Shown here piece after piece: positions 36,720 to 48,700 of a stretch of 64,000 nucleotides of DNA (positions are counted from its first letter, which is position 1; each line of letters opens with the position of its first letter). The position numbers were made by a program, and so were the translations under genes. The stretch is from Eremophila alpestris peregrina (taxonomy: Eukaryota > Chordata > Aves > Passeriformes > Alaudidae), in contig WMCF01000089.1 in the NCBI GenBank assembly GCA_009792885.1, positions 1,229,496 to 1,293,495 of the forward strand, read 5' to 3'. The notes beneath the pieces were generated by a model. That model saw only the letters and a program-made list of their open reading frames with translations. It was not told where the DNA came from and did no database searches.

Positions 36720-36950
36720 AAGTCTGAACCTCCCTCCACAAGTTTTCCAGCACAGTGTTGCCAGCAGGGCAAGAAAGGAGATTCTGTCCCTCTGCTTTGC
36801 TGAGACCCCAGCTGGAACCCTGGATCCAGCTCTGGGGTCCCAACACAGGAAGGACATGGACCTGTTGGAGTGAGTCCAGAGGAAGCCACCAAGTCAATCG
36901 GAGGGATGAAACACCTCTCCTATGAGGAATGACTCATCTCTATAAGTGAA
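36720..36950 (+). mobile_element. CR1 LINE fragment, sense
   Basis: Same CR1 region as the preceding piece but inverted: CCAGCTCTGGGGTCCCAACA, GGACATGGACCTGTTGGAG and ACCTCTCCTATGAGGAATGA. It forms an inverted pair with about 36340-36500. Confidence 0.8.
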
Positions 36951-37029
36951 AGGGCAGTGGTTAAAACGGAGGGGAAGTAACTAATTTTGGAGTTTCTAAC
37001 CTGTTTTTTGTTGACATAAATTTAGAAAG

Positions 37030-37350
37030 AAGGATGTTGTGGAGGACCATGACAAAGTCCTGATAAATGGTATCTGCTGCACTTCTCTTGTCCACTTATG
37101 GAGTCACTCCATCATAGAGGGCCTGCAGGTTGGTCAGGCAGGACTTGCCCTTGGGAAAGCCGTGCTGGCTGTCCCAAATCACATCCCTGTCCTCCATGTG
37201 CCTTAGCACAGCTTCCAGCAGGATCTGTTCCATGATCTTCCCAGGCACAGTGGTGACACTTACAGGTCAGTTGTTCCAGGGGTCCTCCTTTCTACTCTTT
37301 TTAAAGATGGGTACCACGTTTTCCCTTTTGCAGCCACCTGGGACTTCACC
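37030..37350 (-). mobile_element. CR1 LINE fragment (more 5' part), antisense
   Basis: Antisense CR1 landmarks: GGTTGGTCAGGCAGGACTTG, CTGTCCTCCATGTGCCTTAG, TTCCATGATCTTCCCAGGCA and ACAGGTCAGTTGTTCCAGG. It lies further 5' in CR1 than the 36.1 kb piece and has the same orientation. The two could be parts of one element interrupted or rearranged around the sense fragment. Confidence 0.8.
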
Positions 37351-40300
37351 AGACTGCCACAACTTTTCAAATGTCATGTATTTGTACAATTGCTACCATA
37401 ATCAAATTTTAAATTTCTTCAAATTATACCAAAATTCAGTATAAATTAGAATATAGTCAGCATGTATATTGGAAAGTGCATTGCTAAGCCTTTAGTACCA
37501 AAGCAGCATATTTTTCTCTTAGGTTTTGGAAATGTGCAGATATTTCTATATTCCATTCTTAATAAAAATGTGGTTTTAAGAAATCATTTTCAAGAAATAA
37601 TTTCTCATTGACATTTAGGAAACTTGAAACAATGTATTTTCTTAATTTTTTTTTTAAATTCTAGTACAAATATTACAACATTTCATTGTAGGAAAAAAAG
37701 CTCTCACCTCAAAGAAACCCAAGAATAGTATAAAAAACTAACATTGATTGGAAATGCGCCAAAGCAATCTTATAAATTCAAATGGAGTTTGTCGAATATT
37801 TCAACTAGTTTGTACAGTTTCATGCAGAGTTTAGCAGCATCATCACAGCTCCTTGGGCAGGTGGAAATTCTGACTGTGGTCTCACCAGGGTCAGAGGTGT
37901 TTTTCAGATTATTAGTTTTTACCGCAAATGACTTTCTATTAGAGTGCCAGGCAATCGGTTTCCTTGACCTCTCTGAGCACATGCATGTTGTAAACACATC
38001 CATTCATTACCTTACCTGTATGTGAGATTAATAAAGGTTTAAAGTAAAATTAAAAAAAGTTTAGTTAAAAAAGGTTAGTTTTAAATAAAGTTTTAGTTTA
38101 ATTAAAGTTTTAAAAAATTAGTTTTGCTTTGTGGTAGTGCCTCATGAAGTATTACTCACAACCAGAGTCTGTCCCAAAGAACAAAAAGATGTCTGTACTT
38201 GAGACTATTAAGTCTAGCATAAAAGGTGAATCCATTTTGTTTCCCTTAAGAATTGTAATAGCCAACCTTTCTGTTTTCAACTTAAATTAAGTGGAACATG
38301 AAGTGATCTCTCCCTCTCTTCCTAAGATCTCAGACCTTAACTTCAGTAGATACAAGAAAAATAATTTAGAATGAATAAAAAAATCGAGTTCTTTTCCCCA
38401 GCATTCCAACAATCATACAGAGATTGACTTCAGCTTATTAAAATGCATTGCCACAGACTCAGCAGGCTGCATCTTATTTTTGTGGCTCATTCACTCCTCA
38501 AAGCATGCTTTGTGGTGTTTGCTATTTTGTGATGAGCTGTTATATGCAGGTCTATGGTGTTAAACCCTATAAGCACTGTCTGATGGATTACAGTTTGCAA
38601 ACAATTTCCCCCACCAAAAGTCCATTTGGCCTGACTAAAGATAAGACATCAGTATCTCAGGGTATATTTACTTTCAAGATATGTTGCTATTTAATTATAT
38701 CTTTTTCAATTTCTTTCACATGTGAAATATGAGCTTCCTGGTATTAAAAAGGGAGATAGCAGAGAGAGAGAAAAAGCATTTTTCTGTAATTACAGGGCAT
38801 AAACTCTGTCAGAGAAAAGACACAGATCCCTCATTATTTCACTTTTTCTTTCTTTTTTGTAGTTTTCTTTCTGTCTTGCTGATAGCTATCAAACATCATG
38901 GACATGTTTTTTTATACCTGAATAATATTCAGTAAAATAAAATCTGTGTCCCAGAAGACAGGTTTAAATAATTCAGGAGGCACGCCATGTTGAGCAAAAG
39001 ATCACAAGTGGGATAAATTTTTCAGTTTTTGCAAAATAAAGCCAAACTACTGGTCTTGCTGGATAGATAAAGGTCAGCTACACAACATCTGAGGCCAAAC
39101 CTACTCTGCGCTGGCAGCTGGGAACAAGGTGTGTGTTTAGGTGATTTTGAGACAGGATATGAGATGTACCTATCAAAGACATCCTTATGTGCTAGTTTGA
39201 ACATCCCTTTATTTGAACTTCATCCTGCTCAGCCTCCAAGACTATTCTTTCAATAAGAATGTGAGTGATTTTAAAAACTCACTGGCATTTATTTCACCTG
39301 GGTGAGAATGTGCACGTTGAATATTCTTGAAATAGTTGCTGGCAAAACATATGCATGTGGGTAGAAAGACTGTGAAAAGAGATATTCCACTTGAATAAGA
39401 AACTGGATATGCTGTCCTTTGCATTACACTCTTTAATTGGTGAATGGAAGAGTGTACATATGAAACAGATTTTTCTCCAAGAAGAATAAAAAACCTGCAG
39501 ACAATTTTTTTCAGCTTTCTAAAATCTGTTTTTAATGAGAAACAGAAATTCTTGAAATAGAAATTTAATTTGTAAAGAACAAATAATGATTTTGCGCACA
39601 AGCTTACAGTGATCCACAGCAGGAGTCTGTAGGAAGATTTTCTGAAATGTTGCATAGGCTTAAATGACTATTTACTTGTTACTTCAGGAAAGGTACATCT
39701 GTCTAGATAGGTACATGTATTACATTAAGGTATGAATCCTTTTAAATAACTCTTAACATGCTTATTCTTACTAGTGACCTGTACTTTAGCTTCTTATCGA
39801 CTGTTTTGTCTTCCCTAAGGTGACTGGAAGATAGATTTACCAGAGATCCAGGCCCTGAGATTTATGAGCCTCAGGGTTGAAAAACAGGTTTCCAGGGTCC
39901 CATTGGATGTGATAATTACTGGGGATCTGACCTACAAAGGCACTAAATGAAGTACATGCTTCACCACTAGGAGGCTGTGCTGAACGTCTGTACCAGCCTC
40001 CCTCACAGGACTGGCAGTTCCTAGGCCATCTTAAAACTTAAAACTCTGTAGATGCCTTTTCCTGGCATGCGTGTTGCATCTTGGTGCATGCTGACAGCGT
40101 AAAGCATGCCAGTCTGCGATGCACATACACATCCTTTGCAAGCTGGAAACTTCTACAAAACATAGTTAATCTGTTTTATCATTTTCCTTCATTTGTGTTC
40201 TTTCAGTGCTTCATGATCCCCTTAAAGTAAAGATTCCCACTGTGCTTAGTGGAGGTTGTTATGTTGTAAATAGGACAGACAGGTAAAAGGGGAGAAAATA

Positions 40301-41995
40301 TTTGTACACATGAAAAGTTTTGATTTAGAGAGATTCATCCACCTGTCCAAAGCACAAATCTGTCCCTGATATTGCTTTCAGCCTGATGGCTTTTACTTGT
40401 GGTGGACATGTCCTGAATCCTACAGAAGCAGTTGATCTCAATGCCTAACCAGCTAAATCTGGATTTCTTTCCTAGTAATATATAATCAACTTCACAGTGC
40501 TACACACATATTGTATAAAATTTAGTTAGGCATCTATATATGCAGTGTTAGGTACAGACACATATAGTGATTACAGAAAATAATCTGGTACCTAAACTGT
40601 CCTGGTCACAGAATGGAAAATTTATCATAATATAAGTCTTGGATCATGCCATATATGATATTTTCAGAAGGACTTCTAAGTGCTGATAAACTTTCTAAAT
40701 TCAGTGGATTTTCCCCCTGCCACTCAGCTGCTTAGACCCTGAATTGCTGGCTCTTTCTGACCTGTTCTTTTAGATAATTTCCTCTTGTCCTGTCATTCTT
40801 TGACATTCATAAAAAGGGAACTCTATGTCTCAACCAGTGATTATACATTAAAAAGGAATCAGTGATTATACATTAAAAAGGCCTGTCAAGAAAATGACAT
40901 TCTCTTTTCCTTATCCTGTTTTGTATTATGAAAGGGTTTTTTTTAAGCCCTACTTCACATATTAGTTTCTTGACTATATTGAATGATATTTTGCATTTAG
41001 TGATTTTCAACTGAAGATCATGTAGCACTTTGGAAGCATATAGAAATTCATAATATCTGTTACATCTGTAACATCTGAGTCAAATGGGCTAGAAATTAAG
41101 CCAAGACTAGGGGCAAATTGCCAAGGATTTTGTACAGAAGCAGAAGGGACTTGATCGAAGGATATTCAGGAATTCATGAGCTATTTTCGACAAAAGAGTT
41201 CAGGCAGCTGGTTTGAAGCATCCAGGTTTGAGTAATGAAGGTGTTATCCTGGCACCGTTCTTTCCTGTCTCCTCCCTTGAGTTCCTCATGTGCACCTTCA
41301 CCTCTCATAACAAGAAACTGATGATTCCTGACCTTTCCAAGCTCCCCTGTAACTCCTGGGCTGTTGATATGAGGCAGGAAGGTCAAGCACCCATCCTGCA
41401 CTTTGAACAATAGTGTCAGTCAATGTGAAATGTTTCTATCAGAGCCAGGTATTTCATTGTCCTTTATGAATTAAAAAAAAGAAAAAAAAAAAAAAGCTTT
41501 TTCCTTCCTCTCGCTCCATTTGACAGCTAAACTTTTGACTGTACATCATCAATAGCTTTGTGAGCTTGTTAGCACTGTTAACTAAGTTATTAGTTACCAA
41601 CTAAATGCAGGAGCCATTCTGGTGTTGAGCTGCATCACGTGTGTAAAAGGTGGCTCAATGCCATACACAGGTGTTTTTCCTATAGCAAAGTGGATCCTGC
41701 AAGAGAAAATGGGTATACACCACAGGTGTTGGCTGGTTGATGAATATTCAGGTGTATTCATGGATCTTAAGAGTCTGAAGAAGAGGTCAGGACAGTCTCC
41801 TAATTGCTCAGTTGAAAGTAATGGTGAATTAACTTGGTAATAGTCACTTGCTCGTGACAGTAAATGCAGCTAAGGCCCTTGAGATCTCATCCAGAATTTT
41901 GCTGAAATTTTTAGAGAGATGTCTCTGCCTGAATTAAGCTGCAAACAAGACCATGTGCCAAAGTCAATAGTATGCATTTCATTAAACAGTAAATG
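37351..41995. other. AT-rich DNA with short tandem duplications, nothing else recognised
   Basis: Holds A/T-rich low-complexity sequence at about 38040-38120, a 25-bp tandem duplication at 40835-40881 and an A-rich tract at 41473-41495. Open frames (for example 37744-38025 + with 37770-38003 - opposite, and 39242-39655 -) lack exon borders or recognisable domains. Confidence 0.4.
40835..40881. repeat. Tandem duplication, 25-bp unit, about 1.9 copies
   Basis: CAGTGATTATACATTAAAAA followed by GGAAT, then repeated at 40860 as far as the GG after the A run. The copies are identical, suggesting a recent slippage event. Confidence 0.85.
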
Positions 41996-42095
41996 TGAGA
42001 AAGAGAGATAGAGAGGGAGAGAGGGAGAGAGACAGAGAAAGAAATAAAAAAAGAGGTGGGGGAGGGGAGAAACAGAGTGACAGAGATAGATTAAG
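41996..42095. repeat. Purine-rich GA low-complexity tract
   Basis: About 100 bp of GAGAGA-, GGGAGA- and AAAGAA-type words on the + strand, nearly free of pyrimidines. It produces the Ser/Leu-rich antisense frames here, which are not genes. Confidence 0.85.
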
Positions 42096-42109
42096 TAGAA
42101 AATATCCAC

Positions 42110-42790
42110 TCTGTGGATCCTGATGGCCTCCTGTTGATCCTCTCCATCTGGCCTTCTTGGTGGTAAGGGTTCCACAAAACAGAGAGTTCCATGGATTAAT
42201 ATACATTGGGCCAGGTGGGAATGCCCAGGTACCTTCCCTGGGTGGGGCAAGTTTTACACTGTCTCTCACAAAAACTCTGTATCTTGTTGCATCACTTTAC
42301 ATCACATTGCAGTCGCTGGGTGCAAGGCCTCAGGAATGAGTCTTGGCAGACTTTGATGGATTATGACACCTCATCATCTGCTCCTCATGTGAATGTCCCG
42401 TGGATGTGGCCTTCCTGAGGTGTGGGGTGTTTACAACTGAGCCAGTCTGTGTAAGGGAGGATGGGTGTCCCCTGCCTCTGACCAAGTGTTACACCACACA
42501 CCCAAAACCTCCTCCTTTCCCCATCTTGGCTGGGGGGAGTGTGTGCAAACCTGGCCTCAGCAGATGGGCCTCTGGGCTCTGGCTTCCCCACCGTGAACCC
42601 AGCCAGAGCTGCTTTGCAGGAGAGCTGCTGGGTTTGACTTTCTTGTGGATATATTCTTCTCCCTCAATCTTGTCAACTTCTTTCTAGACCTGAGATAAGT
42701 GGGCAATTGTGTCACTTCTGTCTTACCTCAAGTTCCCTTAGGTGGCTTAATTCACCAAAGTTTCCCACAGGAGGGGATATTAAGGGCATA
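42110..42790. other. Unclassified GC-richer block, possible old LTR
   Basis: A 680-bp block richer in G+C than its surroundings, with overlapping frames on both strands. Read on the - strand it has a TATA-like GTATATTAATCC after a GC-rich stretch. This resembles a decayed LTR, but no TG...CA ends with matching flanks were found and no family was recognised. Confidence 0.25.
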
Positions 42791-45700
42791 TTCAGGGAGG
42801 GATGGGTTTTGGTGGTTGCAGCTTCTTCACAGAGTTTTGCCATAATGGGCAAAAAGTCCTTCATAATAAACTTAAGCCGTTAATCATAACAATTCAGTCT
42901 CTGACACCATGGCTTTTAATGTTCGTGATGACTTTTAAAAGAAGGACAAAATGCAAAGACACAAATTATTCCTCTAAACACAAAAAATTATTCCTCTAAA
43001 CATCTATGTGAATATAGAAACGATTTTCTTAATATCAGAGTGTCTTTTATACCTTTGTCCTGCTCATCCAGGACAGGGTTAATAACACCTAAATATGCAA
43101 GTGTGGTTCTTTTACTAGCACAGAAAGGATGTGATGTCTTTCTTTCACTGGATTTTTTTTTAGTATCTTTATTTCAGTAAATTAAAATAATTAGAGTGAA
43201 ATTACATGAACCCTACAATTCCCTATGGCCTTTATGCTGCTTTTTAGAATGATAACGAATGTTAATGTAAATCATCAATATATTCTTAGTACCTTTTAGT
43301 TCTTTTAGACAACTTCTATGTCACAGTTATGCTATAGATAGAATTCTGTGCATTCAGCATAAAGAACAATATAATGTAATATTCCAGCCAAGCAAAAACT
43401 ATTAATTAAGCTTTTGGTGAACCGTATTGCAGATAAAAATTAGTAATGAGCAATATCCTAATAATGGGTGTACATATTAACATAAAATGAAATAGGGTTC
43501 TGTAAAACTTCTCACACATAAACGTATAGCTCGTTACTCACAGATTAGTAAAGCAAAATAAACTAAAGCAAAATGGAGTGCCTTTAAGGTATAATGATCA
43601 TACAGAAGAGCTGCACTTTGCAAGAGTTGTAATAGTAGCTATTTTGACATTTTCTGTTTAAGATTTTATTTCTTTCAACTAAAAACATATATACAACCCC
43701 ACATTCTCTGCAATAGTTCTTTTCCTGCTTCATCACTGCATCACTATTGCTGCTGAATGCCCTCTATCATTATGTAATGTGACTAACAAACTGAGAACAA
43801 TTTCCTATCTCATCCTTTCCTGAAGGAGAGTAATTGTGTTTACAATGCTGTTGTATTTGTAAGATTTCCTCTCTCACAGTCTCTATTAGCATACACATTT
43901 TTCTACAGGTTCATGTTAAAAGGCTTGTGTCATTTTGCTACTGGAGCAGAATGTGGAAGGTTGTGTGGTAATTCTGCTGCTATTTGTAGATGTTGGCATG
44001 TCTTTTATCCCTGATTTAAAGAGAGTTGTGTCCCTTCGAAATGTCCATCCTTATGCCCAAGAAGGAAATAACTAAAATAAAAATACAAAAGGGTAACTGT
44101 AATAGTCCCTTATAAAGGATTAAGGGAAAAGAGAGAAACCCAGGAAACTGATTTTTTTCCCCAGGGCATTTCAGTTATAGTCTCTGAAGAACACAGAGAT
44201 GTGTCTGTGCCAGGGAAACCTTAATGGAGTCTCTCAGATGTCATCAAAAATTGGAGGAACACTACCCAAATTCTTGCATGCTGGCCATTAGACTGATCAC
44301 TTAAAAACTTGAGTATGAATTGAAATGTCACCTCAGAAATGACTAAACAACATAAGCTGCTTAAAGCCCTGTAAGTTAAAAAAACCCAACAAAAACCCCA
44401 ACCCCCCATCCCCCCCTTCAAAAAAACCCAACAAAAAAACCTCTTACAATAACAAAAACACCCTACCTCTCCCAAACTTTTCCATACATTATCAAGAACA
44501 CAGCAGCAAGGAGTTACCCTAATCTGTGATGGTATGTTTAAGTCCAGTTATGTGAAATGTCCCAATCTCATTCCATAAGTTTTGTGGCCAACTAAATCAC
44601 AGGTGGGTTCCAAAACTAGACAATCACATGATAATGAAAATATGTCTGATAAAAAAAGAAGAGGAGGGAGCATATAAACTAAACTCCTTTGTAGAATAAG
44701 CCTGTTGCTAACTGACTGGGCTTAGCATCAAAATGCCATTTGAACTACTGCTATTTTATATAGGGTATGGCACCACTTTTTCAGACATCTGTTATTTGGA
44801 CTGCTGTGGAGAAACGTGCAAATGAATGGATGATCACCATATCTCTGCAGCTGATATGTTATTTTCTGTGCAAGTGGAAAAAATCCTAAATTTAAGCTGG
44901 AGTCTGGGTTGACAGTATTTTAGTATCCTTTTATAGATAAATTTGGACTTCTTTCTTGGATGTGTGATAACATTTTTTGACTCAGTTAACATAAAATTTT
45001 GCTGAAAAACTCATGTACAATCTAGTTGCAAAGTATGAAGAGGTCAATGGATTTGCAAGGTTAAAAATAGTTTTTCCTGTGCATGTTGGATAAATGTGAC
45101 AGGTCTTTCTTCTAACTATGTGAAATATTGCTGGAAATGCACTCAGCTTAAAGAACACACATTTCAGGTGGAAGCTGTGGGATAGAAGGTTAACTACAGA
45201 GTTGATTTCTGAGCCAATGCCCAGAAGAGTGTGGGCTCTAACATGACATTTTTAGAACAATGAGAAACGTTGCAAGCCCTGCAGAGTATAGCAGTGAGGA
45301 TTTGTAGATTTGGTTTATGTTTTTGAGCAGCTGCCTGGCATGCTTAGGCTTCAGATGGTAAATGTTTTTATGGTAGAAAATCCAAGAAAGAATGGCAAAG
45401 GTTGGACTGCTCTAAATTTAATCTGTGACTACTTGAGCCAGGATTTTGAGACATTTTTGTTAACTGCCCTGAAGACTCTTGTCAGTCAGGAGCTAATAAG
45501 GCTATATAGAACTATCGTGTCCTCAAATGAGAAATCTCAGTATGGCAGTTCAAATCAATTTTGGGCCATCTAAAGAGCATATGGATACTTTATGTACTAT
45601 AGCAGATGGTAATTATGATTGGCATCATTCTTGCCCTTTAAACAACATCAAAAAAAAGACTGCTTTCCTTATTCCCTGCTCATTTGCAGAACATCTGCTC

Positions 45701-48700
45701 CAATAAAATATACTGTTGCTTCAGTTACAATAGCTACTTTTAACATTATAGACTATCTTCTATTAGTCAATCAGTGTTACAACCCTCAAAGAAAAGAGAC
45801 ATAAAGACATAAAACTACAATCCATTCAGTGATTACTGGCATTTAAAATAAGTCTAGTCTCACCATGTACTTTGAGTGTCAGTTGTCAGATCTCATTACC
45901 CAAAGGCAGCTGCCAAGCATGGCAAAACTGAGTATGTGACCTGTGGGTTCAAAGAAGGCACCACATTGTAGGGGTCCTAGAATAAAATAGCTGTGGGCTT
46001 TATGCTGCTATTCAAGGGTGAAATGGTGTCTAAAGGCTAAAAAAGAATAGGAGAATCAGGAGAGACAGGAGTACAGGCAGTGTAGAGTTCCACCAGTGCA
46101 TGTATCTCTGGTTAACCACAAGTCTTGAGAAGGTGAGCTGTGCACAGTTTTGCTCACTGGTGTGGGTTTAGTAATATGCTGTTGTGGTATCAAACTACAT
46201 ATTTATTGTCATTACCTATTGTATAAACAGAACTACGAGGGGAGATTTTCTCAAAGCAGTAAGTCTGTGGCATGAATGCTGATGTTATGCATTCTTGTCT
46301 GTACTCATCGTCTTGCCTGTGTGTTTAGGCTGGGCACCAGTGTCTGGACTGGCTTTTACAAAGGCTGCCTGGGTTTTACCAGGGTGAGGGAGAGCTGATG
46401 CAGGAAGGTGTGCAAAGCCAGTGCAACAAAATGCCATGTGGACTTGTAGCCAGAATTGCTGCCCAGCAGTGATGTGGTAAGAGGAGGCTGTTTATACATA
46501 CTGTTTCCTGAGACTTCGTTTCTGTCTCTGTTTCCAAAGCTGACCTATGTACCCCTCAGTGTTCAAAATGATCAATGTTATGAGTAATTCCATATTGCCA
46601 GACACATTGGTTTTCCTGGCTAAGTATAACCTGCTTTGATCCTTAGCCAATCTTGTCTGAGATGCCCTACTGTGCAGTGTTTGTAAACCATGAGCAGGTC
46701 TATAAGTATTGATGTCTGCTCAGCTGTAAAAATTACTTGGGCTGTGTTCCTTCCTGAGCTTCCTTCCTGGGTTTTTGTCTTCTGATGAATGAAAAGAAGA
46801 GGAGAATTTAAAACTGAGTTCTATTTTGCTGCAGAGAACTATATGCCATGAAGGGATATCATCAGTTCTGACTTGTGTGCTGGCTGCCTGGAGTGTGATT
46901 GATCACTAGGAATGAAGGTATATACACCTATACGTGCTGAGATGCTGTGTCTGAGAATTGCCCAGATTAAAGCACCAACCCCCAGCCCAATCCAGCTTCT
47001 TCTCCATACTCTACAGACTTTTCCTTAAGGCTTTATGATTCAAGAATATAAGTTTAAGCAGATCCAGTGACCTTACTGTGTTTGTAAATGTTTTCCACAC
47101 TTTTTTCCACTATAAGAGTGCTTTCTGTTTCCTGTCTGTTTTACCAAGTTGGGCCAAAAGGGTGTCTGTAGAGAACAGTCAATCATGGGGGTGAAGAATA
47201 ACCACTTTATTTTTAATCAAATAATGGAATCTGCTTGCAGCAACAAATTAAGCAGATATTTCCCATACCAGCATCGTGCAGCTGCTCCTCTGAATACACA
47301 GCTCTCTATTCCTCTGTCAAGAACATAAAAGAAACAAAAACAAGGAATGGGATCTATCTAACCTCTCACTTAAGGGTGAACTTTGAGGACTAAAGATGGG
47401 GAGGGATGCAAGTGCTAGGTGATAACTGGCCATTTGTCTCCTTTTAAACAAACACTTCACAAACACTTAAGATTCACTTTAGTTTAAAATTAATTAAAAT
47501 TTTGTGATTGAATATGATATGGAAAAACGTCATAATGCACAGCCTGTTCCTGAAGTCTTCAGTTTATTAAAAGAAGTTTAGACTTGTTTCCTAAATTAAT
47601 TAAGCTCATGTGATCCCTTAACATATGTGTTCACAAAAGCATGCATATGCATATACACTTGTATTTTATATTTTATTTAAAAATTCATTGGCCAATTCTA
47701 AATAAATTTTTAAAAATTACTAAGGAAGTGGAATTATTAATTCCCCAAAACACACTTTGAGAATAAATGGTTGGACTAGAAAAGGGGAACAGTTAGCATG
47801 AAGGGGAGATAACAGTGGTTTCTAGCTTTTTTTCAAACATGCACCAATACGTGTGCAAGAATAAAAGGACTTTGATTATGAGTTGGTTTTTGGTGTTTGC
47901 ACATTATTGGATAGCAAAGGGCTTTTTTTAAAAAAAATTAAATTAGAATATAATTGTCAAATTATATTTTTATGTTTTAAAATATTTAAATGAATCTAGA
48001 CCCTTGCCACTGAAGAGACTACCCACAGATGCTTTTGGATTTTCTTAGTGGGGCAGATATATTTTTTGATATGTCATTAATTCTTGTTTCCAGCTACCTA
48101 GACCTGTAACCAGATGGAGAATATTGTGTCTTTTGCCTTCCCTGTGCATTCTAGTTTGCTTTTTCACAAGAGGGTGTCAGGTAGCAGATGATGGTCATTA
48201 GTTAGGTCACATTCTGGTGTAGAAGAGGGATGTAGTCTGAGTTTGGATCAGGGCCAGAAACAGCATTGCTTCAAGTAGTGTGCACCTGACCATTTGTGTA
48301 AGTGTGGGCAGTGATGTACAAACTACCAAAAGCTGAGCTGGTTTTGCAAAAAATGGAGCTTAAGTTCCTGAAGCCTTTAAATAAAAGTTTAAGCTTTAGC
48401 TGAAGTCTGAGGTAAATCTGAGCCAAAACTCTGCTTGACTGCAGGTATTTGGCTGTTTTGATATTTTGGACACCTCTAAAGGCAATGTATCATGAATAAG
48501 CTATCAAATTTCAACCTCTTAAAGTATATTTGCCAAAGTCCTTCTGAAAATCCATAACATCAATTAATTTTTAAGAGACTTTAATCTTTGCATAGTCTAT
48601 TAGAGAGCCCAATTACTTATATATTATTTTTAGCTCTATATTTGTACTAGGTGTCATCCTTCAGAGAGCAGTCTCCATTTTGAAATTTAAAAAAAAATAT

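Noticed and set aside
36388..36897. Several overlapping frames on both strands
   Set aside because: All lie in the inverted CR1 fragments.
39242..39655. 137-codon - strand frame
   Set aside because: Composition is Phe/Leu/Lys-rich as expected from AT-rich DNA, with no domain, splice or signal support.
41870..42269. Two overlapping - strand frames rich in Ser, Leu and Phe
   Set aside because: They are translations of the antisense of the GA-rich low-complexity tract.
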